Below the pieces are notes generated by a model, which made no database searches, was not told where the DNA came from, and worked only from the letters and a program-made list of their open reading frames with translations. Below, piece after piece: positions 33,421-43,474 of a stretch of 64,000 nt of DNA. The translations under genes and the position numbers were made by a program. Source of the stretch: Apiosordaria backusii (lineage: Eukaryota > Ascomycota > Sordariomycetes > Sordariales > Lasiosphaeriaceae); assembly GCA_030549205.1 (NCBI GenBank), contig JAUKTV010000019.1, positions 186,001 through 250,000 on the forward strand, written 5' to 3'. How positions within the stretch are numbered: position 1 is the stretch's first letter; every line of letters begins with the position of its first letter.

Positions 33421-34962
33421 AGGCCATATATAGGGTAGCGTCAGACAGTATTAGTAACGGTGTATTTGTTTAAAGGTCTATAGGCTTTTAAAGACTGGCT
33501 TTAGGCATATATTATCGCCCTTACTTATTATTACTATCTACTTAAGAAGTATATATCAATAGACCTACTATAGTATATAGTTCTTAATCAGAAATAGACT
33601 TAACTTAGTATAAATATATAATACTATTACAGTCTCCCTAATACCTTATATATTATAGTAATATATTTTTCGAATAGGAAACTATTAATCTACTATTAAT
33701 TAACCTGCCTACCTTTTACATTTCCCAGATTATAGCTTTTACCTTTTTAAAATTAAGAAAAATTATTTCCGTCTTATCTTCTCTATATTTACTAGTAAAG
33801 GAGCCATCCTTACTATACAGCTTAAGCATAAATAAGCAAGATATATTACTATAGGCCAAACGACAATAGAGCAAATGCTCAATCGGGCTTACTGCATATC
33901 CTCCCTCCAACTATTCGCCCTTTAACCATACGCCGTCTAACCATTCAGCCAATTACCATACTTTTTCTCCTTAATAAAGTTATAAAGCAAATATCAATAC
34001 AATATAAGATTTAAAACAAATACACTAGTTGCTACCTATAATATTTTATATACTAGTTAAAGGTTTCTCCCTACTCCTTCTTAAACCCAATTCTTGCCCC
34101 TTATACTAAGTTTTAATCCTAAAAAATCCCACTCTCTTTAATTTTATAAGGCTAAATATATACACCGATATAACATTACTACTTTAATAATACCCTATAA
34201 CTATAAACATTTATATACCTTCTTATAAGTATAATAACTATACGTAAGCTAGTCTAATGCTTTACTATAGCGACTATCCTAAAAACAAACCACTTATATA
34301 TAAAGGTAAAGACTGACTTAAAAGAAGGAAGTAAGTCGACATAGTCTTTAAAGAAGGAAGTATATTAATAGTCGAAAACAGCTAGCTTTAAGTATTAAAT
34401 AGTCATCTATTTAAAAATATCTATTAGTAATTAACCTGTAAATAGGAAACGCTATTATATATAAAGTACAAAATATTATATCATACCCAATAGTGCAGAA
34501 TAGATAAATGCTCTATATTAAACCTCGTTATAGTTTATAGAATATACAGTAGTATTTTATCATTATAGACATATAAGGTTTGCAAATAGTAGGCGATTAG
34601 AATTACCGGTCAGTTTTAAACTAGGAAGTACAGGACTGTCGACAAAATGTTATTATTAACGCTTTTACAGATAGATTGCGTTTTATAGCCACGTACCAAC
34701 ATTCGCGTTGCAAGTTCCCCACCGATCTTACGTAACGTTAGGGCATGGCTCGGCTGTCACTGTGGGTGCGAGTCCAAGCCCAAATAGATCGCCAAGAACT
34801 ACCCCAGCTCAGCCATCTGGCAGGAAATCCAATTGCCCAACCACCATCGTGCATAAACTTTGCTCGTCAGCGCGGGAGCGCAGGTCCTTTACCCATCTCT
34901 GGTTTCCCCAATGTCGAGAGGCTGCTTCTTAGATTTTGTTTACCAAAAGCACAAGGTCTATC

Positions 34963-36497
34963 ATGGACAATTTCCCGCCAACGGCTGAACAAATTGAAGA
35001 AGGCGTGAAGGCCTTCATCGACTCCATCGACCCAAATGATGTCTGCAAGTTAGCTTCCCAGCACAATTCGTCCAAGACCTGCCGGATATTTCGAGGTCCT
35101 GAGAACGGGAGCTATAACGTCTGTTACTTCGTCGAGTTTGAGGACAGTACCAAGTGGGTTGTGAGGATTCCATTGGAGCCTTACATCTCCAATGTCTGGG
35201 ACAAAGTCCAGAGCGAAGTCGCTACGGTCCGGTGAGTTGGTCTTGCTATTTGACCTTGCCCTCCAACTGGCTCTAACCAAGCAGTAGCTACCTCCAAACC
35301 AAAACCACGATACCCGTACCCTGCATCCACGCCTTCGGCCGCGGTGGGACCGTCGACGAGAAGAACCCCACTGGACATGCCTACATTATCCAGAGCTATA
35401 TCCCCGGCCAGTCGCTAGATATCTTGGCTTTTAGGTGGATGGGTATGACACAAAAGGAATATTTCTACTCGCAGCTTGTCGACATCTTCGCTCAATTACG
35501 CCAGCAAGAATTCCCCTATGCAGGCTCCTTGATGCCAGACCCAGATGGTGGGACGATTCCTCTTGTCGGTCCGTTGCTCTCTATACAACTAAATGAGCTG
35601 CAACTACAAAACCGCGAATTATCTATCCAGTCGGCCAGGTTCGCTTCCGCCACCGACTTTGCCTTCCATCAATACCGCCTCCTGGATGAGACTTATAAGC
35701 TCCCCGCCTACAAGCTATCTCGAGAGGTTGCGGAGCTCGAGATATTTGGGCTAGAGGACCTGAAGACGAGACTATCTGGCCATATCGACGATTGTCTCCC
35801 CTTCGTGCTGACCCATACCGATCTTCGTCCGTCCAATATCATAGTTGACGAGAACCTGCGGATTCAAGGCATAATCGATTGGGAATGGGCAAGTACGGTA
35901 CCTCGGCAGTTCTTTCTGCCGCCTACATGGCTTGCAGGACTTCCTCCGGACAGGGTGGCAGGAGTGGAATACCAGATCGAGTACCGCTGCTTTCGCGACG
36001 CCCTTCAAGCGGATACATCTAAGCCTTATCGTCAGCTTGCTTCTGAATGGGACCGGAAGCTTCCAATGCGGATCGACCTGCCTGTAGCTGTTACGCTCAG
36101 ACATCATAGTTGTTTCGTCAACACGTATTATCGGGGCATCTTTCCCAAGTTTTACAACGGCCCTTGGGAGGATGAAGTCAACAAGTTCTTCGAGCGTGAT
36201 GGCAAAGACGGGCAATTCTCCCTTGGCGTTCAACAACGATTGAGGGACTCGGAACGGTACACTCATTATTTGGAGGAGAACGGGCTTGCTCCGAGCCAGC
36301 GGTGTAAAGAAAGGCAAGAACCCAGCGAGCCGCCTATTTCCGATTTGGGACGCCCTATTGCTCTTCTAGGCGCTGCTTGTCCTCCTGGAGCAGCTCAAGA
36401 CTGTCCAACGACACGCTATCAAGGTCCCCTTCCAATTTCTCAAGCTCTCCTTCCCACAACTCAAGCTCCTCTTCCGCCTCCTGTATCTTTTTATTGA
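34963..36497 (+). CDS. Aminoglycoside phosphotransferase (APH)-like family protein
   Basis: This is a member of the large fungal APH/choline-kinase-like group; the substrate is unknown. Exons are 34963-35231 and 35285-36497, up to 493 residues. The donor is GTGAGT and the intron is 53 bp. The acceptor CAG is followed at once by TAG, so a protein one residue shorter is possible. The nucleotide-binding part is seen in GSYNVCYFVEF..KWVVRIP. The catalytic loop is HTDLRPSN (D269, N274) and the metal-binding motif is IIDWEW (D288). The chosen ATG has A at -3; the frame continues upstream without an ATG. The last ~45 residues are low-complexity and lie antisense to the coiled-coil ORF at 36355-36783, so the true 3' end may be spliced differently. 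First gene of the island. Confidence 0.8.
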
Positions 36498-36783
36498 TCT
36501 CTATAATCTTTTCCTGCGCCTTCCTAACCGATTTGTCGATATTGACGGTCTCGCCCCCGCCTCTCCTCTCCCTCGATCGCGAAGCGCTTTGCGACATCAT
36601 ATTCAGGAGATCTGGGTCGACCCTCGCGACGAGATCATTTTGCGTCCTCAGCTCGCCCTTCAACTTCTCGATCGACTCCTTCTTCTCTTTGATCGCCTTC
36701 TTCTTCTCCTTGTACGCCGTTATCGCCTCGATCTTAGCGTCGATCTCCGCAATCTCCTTCAGTCTGTCTTCGAGGGTTGTCAT
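36355..36783 (-). CDS. Small coiled-coil protein, function unknown
   Basis: The 142 residues are almost wholly helical: MTTLEDRLKEIAEIDAKIEA, then Lys/Glu-rich heptads to residue ~55, a polar Ser/Arg/Gly linker (about 75-90), and a second heptad region to the end. No membrane segment, signal peptide or catalytic motif is present. The start ATG has CACA upstream, a good fungal context. Its 3' 143 bp overlap the convergent end of the APH-like gene. The opposite strand is also open but Ser-rich, the usual mirror of a Lys/Glu coiled coil, which supports the minus strand as the real frame. No family recognised. Confidence 0.55.
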   Translation of the reverse strand: MTTLEDRLKEIAEIDAKIEAITAYKEKKKAIKEKKESIEKLKGELRTQNDLVARVDPDLLNMMSQSASRSRERRGGGETVNIDKSVRKAQEKIIEINKKIQEAEEELELWEGELEKLEGDLDSVSLDSLELLQEDKQRLEEQ

Positions 36784-37220
36784 TGTGATGTTGTGATGAG
36801 GGATGGTTCAGTCTATATATCGTTAGAGCTCGGAACCGTGTCGAGCATATCGCCTTGGTAACTGCCTTCGCGACCAACCCACCAGATCCACCGCATCGAA
36901 CAAGCACGTCACCAACTTCAGCGCCCGCGCCCGCTGGTCCACTCACATGTAGATACTATGTAAAGTGATCCAAGCTTCCCTCCGACCTGTCATTGTCAAC
37001 GGCGGTTTCCTCAACGTCACCCACAAATTCCGCCACCTGCGATGTTCCCGCGCCCTCTAAGTCGACACCCTCCGTTCAACTCCCTCATACACCGCAATCT
37101 ACAGCGGCACGCGCCGAGTCCTAGCTGGGAGAAGCTGACGCCGACTCCAATTACGAGGTGGCGACCTATCCTTAGACTTCTGGTAGCTTCAGCATGCCTA
37201 GTGCCCCCTTGACGTGATAG
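36784..37220. other. Interval without a supported gene
   Basis: Normal composition. A minus-strand frame reads GAEVGDVLVRCGGSGG, but it has no supporting context and probably is chance. The left breakpoint of the insulysin fragment lies at its right end. Confidence 0.4.
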
Positions 37221-38659
37221 GTGGCCGACACTGAGCGCGGCTACGCGGGAGAGCTTGCCGGACTGCAGTATAGCGTATCTCTCGACTCGCGCGGACTATT
37301 CATCGAGGTTTCTGGTTACAACGATAAACTCCCGGTGCTATTAGAGCAGGTGCTGATTACGATACTGGACTTGGATATTCGGGACGATCGGTTCGATATC
37401 ATCAAGGAGCGGCTCACTCGGGGTTATCGAAATTGGGAACTCCAGCCTCCCTGGCACCAGATTGGCGATTACACAAGCTGGTTGACCTCGGAGCATGATC
37501 ACGTTGTTGAAGAGCTTGAGGCGGAGCTTCCTGGTATTACAGCCGAAGGCGTCCGCGTATTCAGGAAGGAGTTACTTGCCCAGATGCACATGGAAGTCTA
37601 TGTCTATGGGAATCTTTACAAGGAGGATGCACTTAAACTAACCGATATAATCGAAACGACGTTGAAGCCGAGGGTTTTGCCACGAGAGCAATGGCCGATC
37701 CGACGCTTGCTAATCCTCCCGCCTGGATCTAACTATGTTTGGAAGAAAACATTAAAGGACGCCGCCAATGTAAATCACTGTATTCAATACTAACTACACA
37801 TTAAAGAGAAAGCAGATCGCGACCTCACCGCCAAAGCGCTGCTCCTCGAGCAGATTGCCTTTAAGCTTTATTTCGATTAGCTTCGGACTAAAGAATAGTT
37901 TGGATATATTATTTTCTCAAGTATTCGCCTTAATACGATGGCTTACGGCTTCTATGTCACGATCCAGAGCCAGAAGAATGCTTCATTCTTATAAGGATCG
38001 AGGTGTTCTTGGAGATGCTCTATCAAATCATCGTAAGTATGAGTGAGAATGATTTTGAGAACAATAAGCGCAGCTCGGTTGTGAGGCGACTGGAGAAGCC
38101 CAAAAGTCTTGATCAAGAGGCTGCGTGGCAGTGGTACCAGATCCAGAGCGAGTATTATGACTTCGAGTTTGGTAAGTTTCATCCCCCCTCATGTCACGTG
38201 AGAGCTATAAATCTGACTTCAAATCTAGCACAAAACGATGTCAAACGCATCGAGGCACTCACAAAGGAGGATATGATCCAGTTCTTCGACCAATATATCC
38301 ACCCGTCCTCTAGGCAACGGGCCAAGCTTGCCATTTACCTTGTCGCTCAAGGAAAGATATCCGAGCTTATCGCGGGCCTTGGGCTGAATGCAGAGGCATC
38401 AGCTCAGGCTGCCACTGATCTGCAAGAGCGTCTCAGCGCTGCCGCTGATGACGAGGAAAAGGAGGTTGAGGGTCTCAAGAGCTACCTTCTTCACGACTTG
38501 AAGGTTGCGGGAATGATCTATGCACAGAATCACGCCCAACCGCCATCGTCAATCACACCGGCTCTCATCAGGGACGTGCGGGACTTCAAGGCCGGACTCA
38601 AAGTCACTGCCGGGGCACGCCGGGCAAAGGATCTCAGCGAGTATGAAGATTTGAACTGA
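37221..38659 (+). pseudogene. Insulysin-type M16 metallopeptidase (STE23/IDE), C-terminal half, disrupted
   Basis: The frame enters the family abruptly near GELAGLQYSVSLDSRGLF and continues through EVSGYNDKLPVLLEQVL, RLTRGYRNWELQPP and GSNYVWKKTLKD to the C-terminal M16 domain, ending at 38659. The N-terminal half with the zinc-binding HXXEH is missing. Breaks are TAA at 37791-37793, TAG at 37878-37880 and TAG at 37896-37898, where functional proteins have Gln (D-Q-L-R-T-K-E-Q). A frameshift follows: the frame ends at TAA 37992-37994 and homology resumes in the -1 frame from about 37988. A normal 57-bp intron (38172-38228) remains. Two CAG-to-TAG changes fit RIP of a duplicated gene. The intact parent is presumably elsewhere. 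Confidence 0.88.
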
Positions 38660-39113
38660 CAGGCGGCAATCTGGTGTCCCCAAATGAAGCTCTCTTAGCA
38701 TTGTACAGGCCTCTGCCATTCAAGAAGCAGGTGTGTTTGCTTACATCAGGGTAGAACTGCCTATACCATAAAGCAACTAATTGCCTCACTTCCCGGATAA
38801 CTCTAACGATACGAATGCCGCTCCTGACAAGCCTACTAGAATATTGCTCCGCGCACGTAAAGAGCTGTCCTACCACGAGCCCTCTAGGGGCGGAAGAACA
38901 TCCAAGCCTAAACAAGCCCAGATTACTTCAGTCAAGCCCCCAAAGATCCCACCACGATGCTGTCCGGCCGAGGTCCCGTCGACACTCCTGTTGGCCCTAG
39001 CCAACCCGTCTATGTTCGGGCCAGAGGCAGCAGAGCAATTCTCTCCGTTTCTCACGCAACTCTGCCGTCCGCATCTCCAGCTTCTCGCGACACGGATGTC
39101 GGCCATTGCCCGT
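38660..39113. other. Interval between the M16 pseudogene and the next gene
   Basis: Normal composition; open frames on both strands are Pro/Ser/Arg-rich and overlapping, as chance frames are. No gene supported. Confidence 0.4.
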
Positions 39114-40233
39114 TCAGGCATCACAGAAATTTTCAGCCTCCCGGTCTTCATAGCCTTGATCTGTTCCAACAGCCCCGGTGGCGTCTTCCTCGCTATACCA
39201 CAATGCCCGGGTATCCCACACCACTTCTCCAAGGGGTAAAAGCGACTGGTCGCTGTGGGTCCAATAGAAAGCACCATACTGGGTATCTATAGCCCGCTGG
39301 AACCCGTCTGGGTGCTGACTGTGAGATACGCCGTCAACTTTCCAGAGCGGCCTGCCCGAGAAGAATTCGCGGTTACGTTCGGAGAGGAGCCCGCCTACTT
39401 GGGTCGGGGTTGCGGCGGGCCAGTAGTAGCTTTGGCACCTCCTGAAACCCTGTGCGAGGAAACGATAGAGAGCGTAGCGTAAAGTCACGCCGTTATTGCC
39501 GTTCACCCGCGGGATGAGCCAGCAGTCGATTTTGCAGTTGGGATCCTTGATCTTCTCCGGTGATTTGGCACAGAACTGAAGCATGAGAAGCCATTCGCCA
39601 TCAAAGCAGAATATCTGGGGCATTGGTACTTGTCGGCATCGTCAGAACACCTATGCATTATTATTCGAGGCCTTCTAAGAAGCCCGACTTACCCCCGTAA
39701 CTCCTTGGCCAGCTTTTGCTGCGCATTGCTTAAGCTACTCTGCATCCACTCCTCGGGGCGTATGATGTTCCTCTTCCACTCGCCGATGACAACCGGGACC
39801 TTCCGATTCAGGTAGGTGAAGGTATAAGACACATCGACTGTTTCGCTGCTTGATGAATCCAAAAAGGGTTTCGCATGCGATACCTGAAGAATGGCTGGAT
39901 AGTCCGTCCATGCTGCAAGGACGACGTTTGAAACCTCAGCCTTGAACCAGTCGCTGCAATCCTCCTCTGTTTCAAGTCGCCACGAACGTTTATTGGGGGG
40001 AAAGCTAGGTGCGCCCACCGTACGGGATCATCATATATTCTTGGTAACAAGGGACTCTCAAAGTCGGCTACAATGCTTGAGCTATCGCTGGGTACGGCGC
40101 GGGAGTGTAGTGCAACCCTCTCGATCGTGGGGTATCCTCTTGTCCACGTCTTGTCTGTCCCTGTCTTATACCCGGTTGTTTTGACGCAGTTGGTGGAATG
40201 CTGGGAAAGGAGGTCCCGGACAGTGGTGGCCAT
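39114..40233 (-). pseudogene. Conserved fungal protein of unknown function, frameshifted
   Basis: The start is at 40233 (MATTVRDLLSQHST). The frame runs to IYDDPVRWAHLAFPP, then jumps by one base at a run of six G (plus strand 39995-40000) to RSWRLETEEDCSDWF, so one base seems lost in the homopolymer. A 42-bp intron is proposed at 39651-39692 (donor GTAAGT, acceptor GCATAG), giving KELRGCSDDADKYQCPQIFC. The second exon contains LRYALYRFLAQGFRRCQ and FYWTHSDQ and ends at 39114. I recall similar proteins as uncharacterised families expanded in filamentous ascomycetes, but cannot name a domain. A sequencing error in the homopolymer would make this an intact gene. Confidence 0.6.
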
Positions 40234-40509
40234 GTTTCGAAATGAGGAAGATGATGGGCGAAGCTTTAATCTTGGAATTGATAGTAATGCTGAGATTATA
40301 CCAGGGCCACAAGATTGCGGGGATGGGGTTGGGCACCATTACGGATAAGCGGTCACCCAATCACGCTCTAGAGCGGCGTAACTTATCGTAAAGGCCTTTA
40401 ATAGGTAACACAAGAAGCACCAGATAGGTCTGGGAGCTGGAGTCTTAAATGAACGATACGCCGAATTATAATGTAAAACACAACGTACTTAATCTGTATA
40501 AGCCATTTA

Positions 40510-41577
40510 CTACTTAGGTAGGAAGCCATCATCAATGAGACACTCTTGATGATCTTGGTAGATCCGCAAGATATGGTCAATATCAGAGTTGACGAAGAAG
40601 GCCGAGTTTGCCGGGTTAATAATGTATTCAACGCTCTCTAAGTCCACCACCATTACCCTGAGGCCATTATCCCGAATAAAGTGTAGATTATCCAACTTCA
40701 AATCACCGTGACCGACACCACAACGTGCGAGAGCCTCAAATGCATCACGTAGCAGCTTGGCCAGCTGGTCCTTTGGTATTGCGCCTGCCTCGGGTTGGTA
40801 GAGCTCGTATCCTCTAATGTCCGAGAGCACCAGCGCAGGCACCGGTTGCTTGCCACAGATGACGAGACCGTAGCAGACAGGAATAACAGTGCCCTGCAAC
40901 TCCTGTAACCTCGCGTACATACGCGTCTCGTTCTCGAATTCCTTATCCCAACCTTCCTTCCTCTTCTTCAGGATAATGTTTCGCGGGAGGAACCACTCGG
41001 GCCACCGTGTCTTCGCCCACGACTGCACCACATGAGGGAGAACGTTAATGACGGTGCCGAGCAGCCCTGCAAATAGGCTGGGCTTGAGGCGCAACCGGAG
41101 GACGTGGCTACTGCCGTTGATGGTTGTGCCAGTTGCCAACACGAGGCGCGTCCCCAGCCGGAAGTGTATGTCGGGGAGCCTATGCGGATCCAGGTCCTCA
41201 GAGGTGATGAGGCGATCGTTCGAGACGTTTTCGGAGGCAGAGTCGGAAGAGGATATGGGATCGCAATTCATGTCGGAGAGGGCCTGGCTTCCGCCAGAGT
41301 TATCCTGGGTGGGTTTCCGACGGATGCCTGGGGGCAGCACATCGCGGATACCTGGGGGGAGGTTGAAGCGGTTGGAGCTCGGCGGCGGGTGGAAGCCAGG
41401 GGGCGGGTTCTGATGGCAGCCTGGAGGAAGGCTTATACGGAAGCCCGGGGGCAGGCCGGGGATGGAGTTGGTTGGCGGTGGCGGTAGATCGACAACCTCA
41501 CCGTCGGACCATATCTCTTCCGCAAATGTCGGATTCTCCTGGCGGGGGAGAGTGGATAGATTCAGTCCGTCGGTCAT
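40510..41577 (-). CDS. Protein kinase-like protein with LPPG repeats
   Basis: The single-exon frame has 355 residues. Residues 35-95 carry Pro-rich repeats (LPPGFRISLPPG, LPPGIRDVLPPGIRR). After a Ser/Asp-rich linker, residues ~195-330 resemble a shortened kinase C-lobe. There is a Lys-rich start (ILKKRKEGWDKEFENETRMY), then HGDLKLDN (H290-N297), with HGD in place of HRD, and VVDLES (D312) in place of DFG. There is no clear glycine-rich loop, so it may be an atypical kinase or pseudokinase. Lower activity is inferred, not shown. It is co-directional with the frameshifted gene at 39114-40233. Confidence 0.65.
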   Translation of the reverse strand: MTDGLNLSTLPRQENPTFAEEIWSDGEVVDLPPPPTNSIPGLPPGFRISLPPGCHQNPPPGFHPPPSSNRFNLPPGIRDVLPPGIRRKPTQDNSGGSQALSDMNCDPISSSDSASENVSNDRLITSEDLDPHRLPDIHFRLGTRLVLATGTTINGSSHVLRLRLKPSLFAGLLGTVINVLPHVVQSWAKTRWPEWFLPRNIILKKRKEGWDKEFENETRMYARLQELQGTVIPVCYGLVICGKQPVPALVLSDIRGYELYQPEAGAIPKDQLAKLLRDAFEALARCGVGHGDLKLDNLHFIRDNGLRVMVVDLESVEYIINPANSAFFVNSDIDHILRIYQDHQECLIDDGFLPK

Positions 41578-41970
41578 GTAGCGCGACGCAGGGCGTGCTG
41601 GGGTTCAAATGTTCTCGTTAACAGAGACTTAGCCCAAGCCCTGCTTGGCTTTTGCAGAGCGCGGACAGGAGAGAATACCGGGGGTCAAAAAGGTAGGTTC
41701 TATTTTTCGAAGGAAAGGGCCCGCCGGGGTGGTTATGACGCGTGTGCCTTAGCAGTGAGAAACGAAAAGTCTCAACTCTCTTTGCCCCACCCCGCCACCC
41801 ACCCCACATTTCTTCGTCACTAAGTCACGTGCGCACGTGAATTACGCGACCGTGTCCATTGGCCGCGTAGAACCCTAATAAGTTTGTTTCGCGTTTCCGA
41901 AAACAATACGTGATTACCTCTCTATATTGTCTCCCTCACAACAAACTCGCCCCCCATGACCTAACCAAGC

Positions 41971-42165
41971 TTGGAAGCGGGGTTGGGACCAGCGTCTGTA
42001 GAGGAGGTTTGTAGCCACGGAAAGCCGGAGGATGGCAGCCTGGAATTCCTTGTAAAGTGGAAAAGTGGGGAGGAGACCTTGGAACCTTTCGAGAACGTGG
42101 CGGAGACAGAGGCGCTGGACAGGTATGAGCGCCTTCATGGCCTGGTTGTAGGTATAGTCTGAGGT
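41971..42165 (+). pseudogene. Chromodomain-like fragment
   Basis: The frame reads GSLEFLVKWKSGEETLEPFENV then ETEALDRYERLHG, like the end of a chromodomain with its C-terminal helix. There is no ATG: an in-frame TAA lies at 41962-41964 and no upstream exon was found. It may be the remnant of an HP1-like or retroelement integrase chromodomain, or the last exon of an unrecognised gene. Confidence 0.4.
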
Positions 42166-42817
42166 TTGTCTTGACTATGAATAACTTCTGTTTCATGTTT
42201 ACTCTTATCGCGTTCAAACATGCTCTTTCTAAATGATAGCGCCTCTGAGCCGACCCGTCCACGATAAGTCGGCCTATTTTCGAGCTATGCGAGGCGAAAC
42301 TGGCTACGAGAGAAGGTACTGGCAGAAGCACGGCACTCTGGATAGTATGAGGCTGATCCCCTCCGTCGTTTCATCATTCAGGAGTATTATCAGGCGATGG
42401 ACGGCGGTGCTCTCTAAGCTCACGCGGCTCAAGCAAAGGGGTCCTCGTGTCGATTGTTGTATCTTGGTTGCCGATAGTGTGCTGCAATGTGTAGCGCTGT
42501 CTAACCCGCCAGATTCGTACCGCTTCTGTTTATATCGCTGCTTCTAGGAAGCAACCGCCATATGAAGAGCCAACTCCTAGGTCCCTGGCACGCCGAAGAC
42601 CCTTGCTCTTACGTTTGCGCCGAAGCTTTTCCATTCTTCGTCATAGTACTTGTGCTCTGTGCAATATAGAATCGTAAAAAGTCGATGAATGTTTTAACTG
42701 GCTGTAGCGGAGCGTTTTTAGATAGAATTTCTTTTCGGATTTTCATCTTGTCTTTAGAGGATGGCAAGACTGGGACCCCGTGTTGTGAGATTCCACACCT
42801 CTATAGAACTCACCCAA
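42166..42817. other. Right end of the accessory island
   Basis: Normal composition up to about 42800. A plus-strand frame (42233-42547, 104 codons) begins with ATG but shows no recognisable domain or splice partner. No gene is called. Confidence 0.35.
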
Positions 42818-43474
42818 TATTATAGTCCACTTTGTACAATTCCTTAAAAGGATCCGTAGCTTAGGAGCTCCTAAAGGAAGCTCCTTATCTTATTCTTACC
42901 TTTTACTATAAGTCATATCCTATATACGATATAATTATTGTATTCTTATTTTTTTTCTTATTCTTTTTTTCTTTCCTATATATAAGTATATATAGTAACC
43001 TTTCTAGCTTTAATTTCCTATAGTAAATCTAACCTTAAAAGATACCTCTATATTCTCCTTTATAAAGGAAGCTTTCGTTAAGCTTTCTATTTATATACTT
43101 TCTATATTAACTATAAAAGTCTATATAAAGAACCTTTTTAAAAAGGCTTTTTAAAAATTCCCTTTAGACTTTTTTATAAACCTTCTTATAGAACCTCCTT
43201 TAAAGCCTTTTTCAGAACCTCCTTTAGAACCTTCTTTTAAAAACCTCTTTAAAAAACTTCTGTTAAAACCTTCTTTAAAATTTCCTTAAAAAGCCTCCGT
43301 TAAAACCTTCTTTAAAACCTTCTTAAAGAGCCTTCTTTAAAACTTCCTTTAAAATCTTTTTTAAAGCCTCCTTTAAAACCTCTTTTAAAACCTCCTTAAG
43401 AACTTTCTTTAAAAACTTCTATTAAGAATCTTCTTAAAAACCTTCTACTTAAACTTCCTACTAGAAAGTTATAA
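42818..43474 (+). repeat. Dispersed repeat A, copy 2, with minisatellite
   Basis: This matches 18653-19262 in order and orientation and is less mutated in its left part. The right part (about 43130-43450) is again a degenerate ~15-nt tandem array (CCTTCTTTAAAACCT-like). It marks the left edge of AT-rich block 2 exactly as copy 1 marks block 1. Confidence 0.65.

Larger units (their letters stand above)
18421..34690. repeat. AT-rich RIP-like block 1
   Basis: Sixteen kilobases consist mainly of A and T, with TA-rich words and TAA/TAG in every frame. Where old protein frames can still be read, stops replace Gln/Trp-type codons, as C-to-T change in CpA produces. It contains dispersed repeats, a reverse-transcriptase relic, one clean solo LTR and two GC-richer islets (24186-24345, 33175-33420). 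In Sordariomycetes such blocks are RIP-mutated, heterochromatic transposon graveyards. Apart from the parts listed separately I see no gene. Confidence 0.85.

Noticed and set aside
36377..36796. Ser-rich plus-strand frame opposite the coiled-coil ORF
   Set aside because: Typical mirror translation of a Lys/Glu-rich coiled coil; the minus strand has the better start context and amino-acid pattern.
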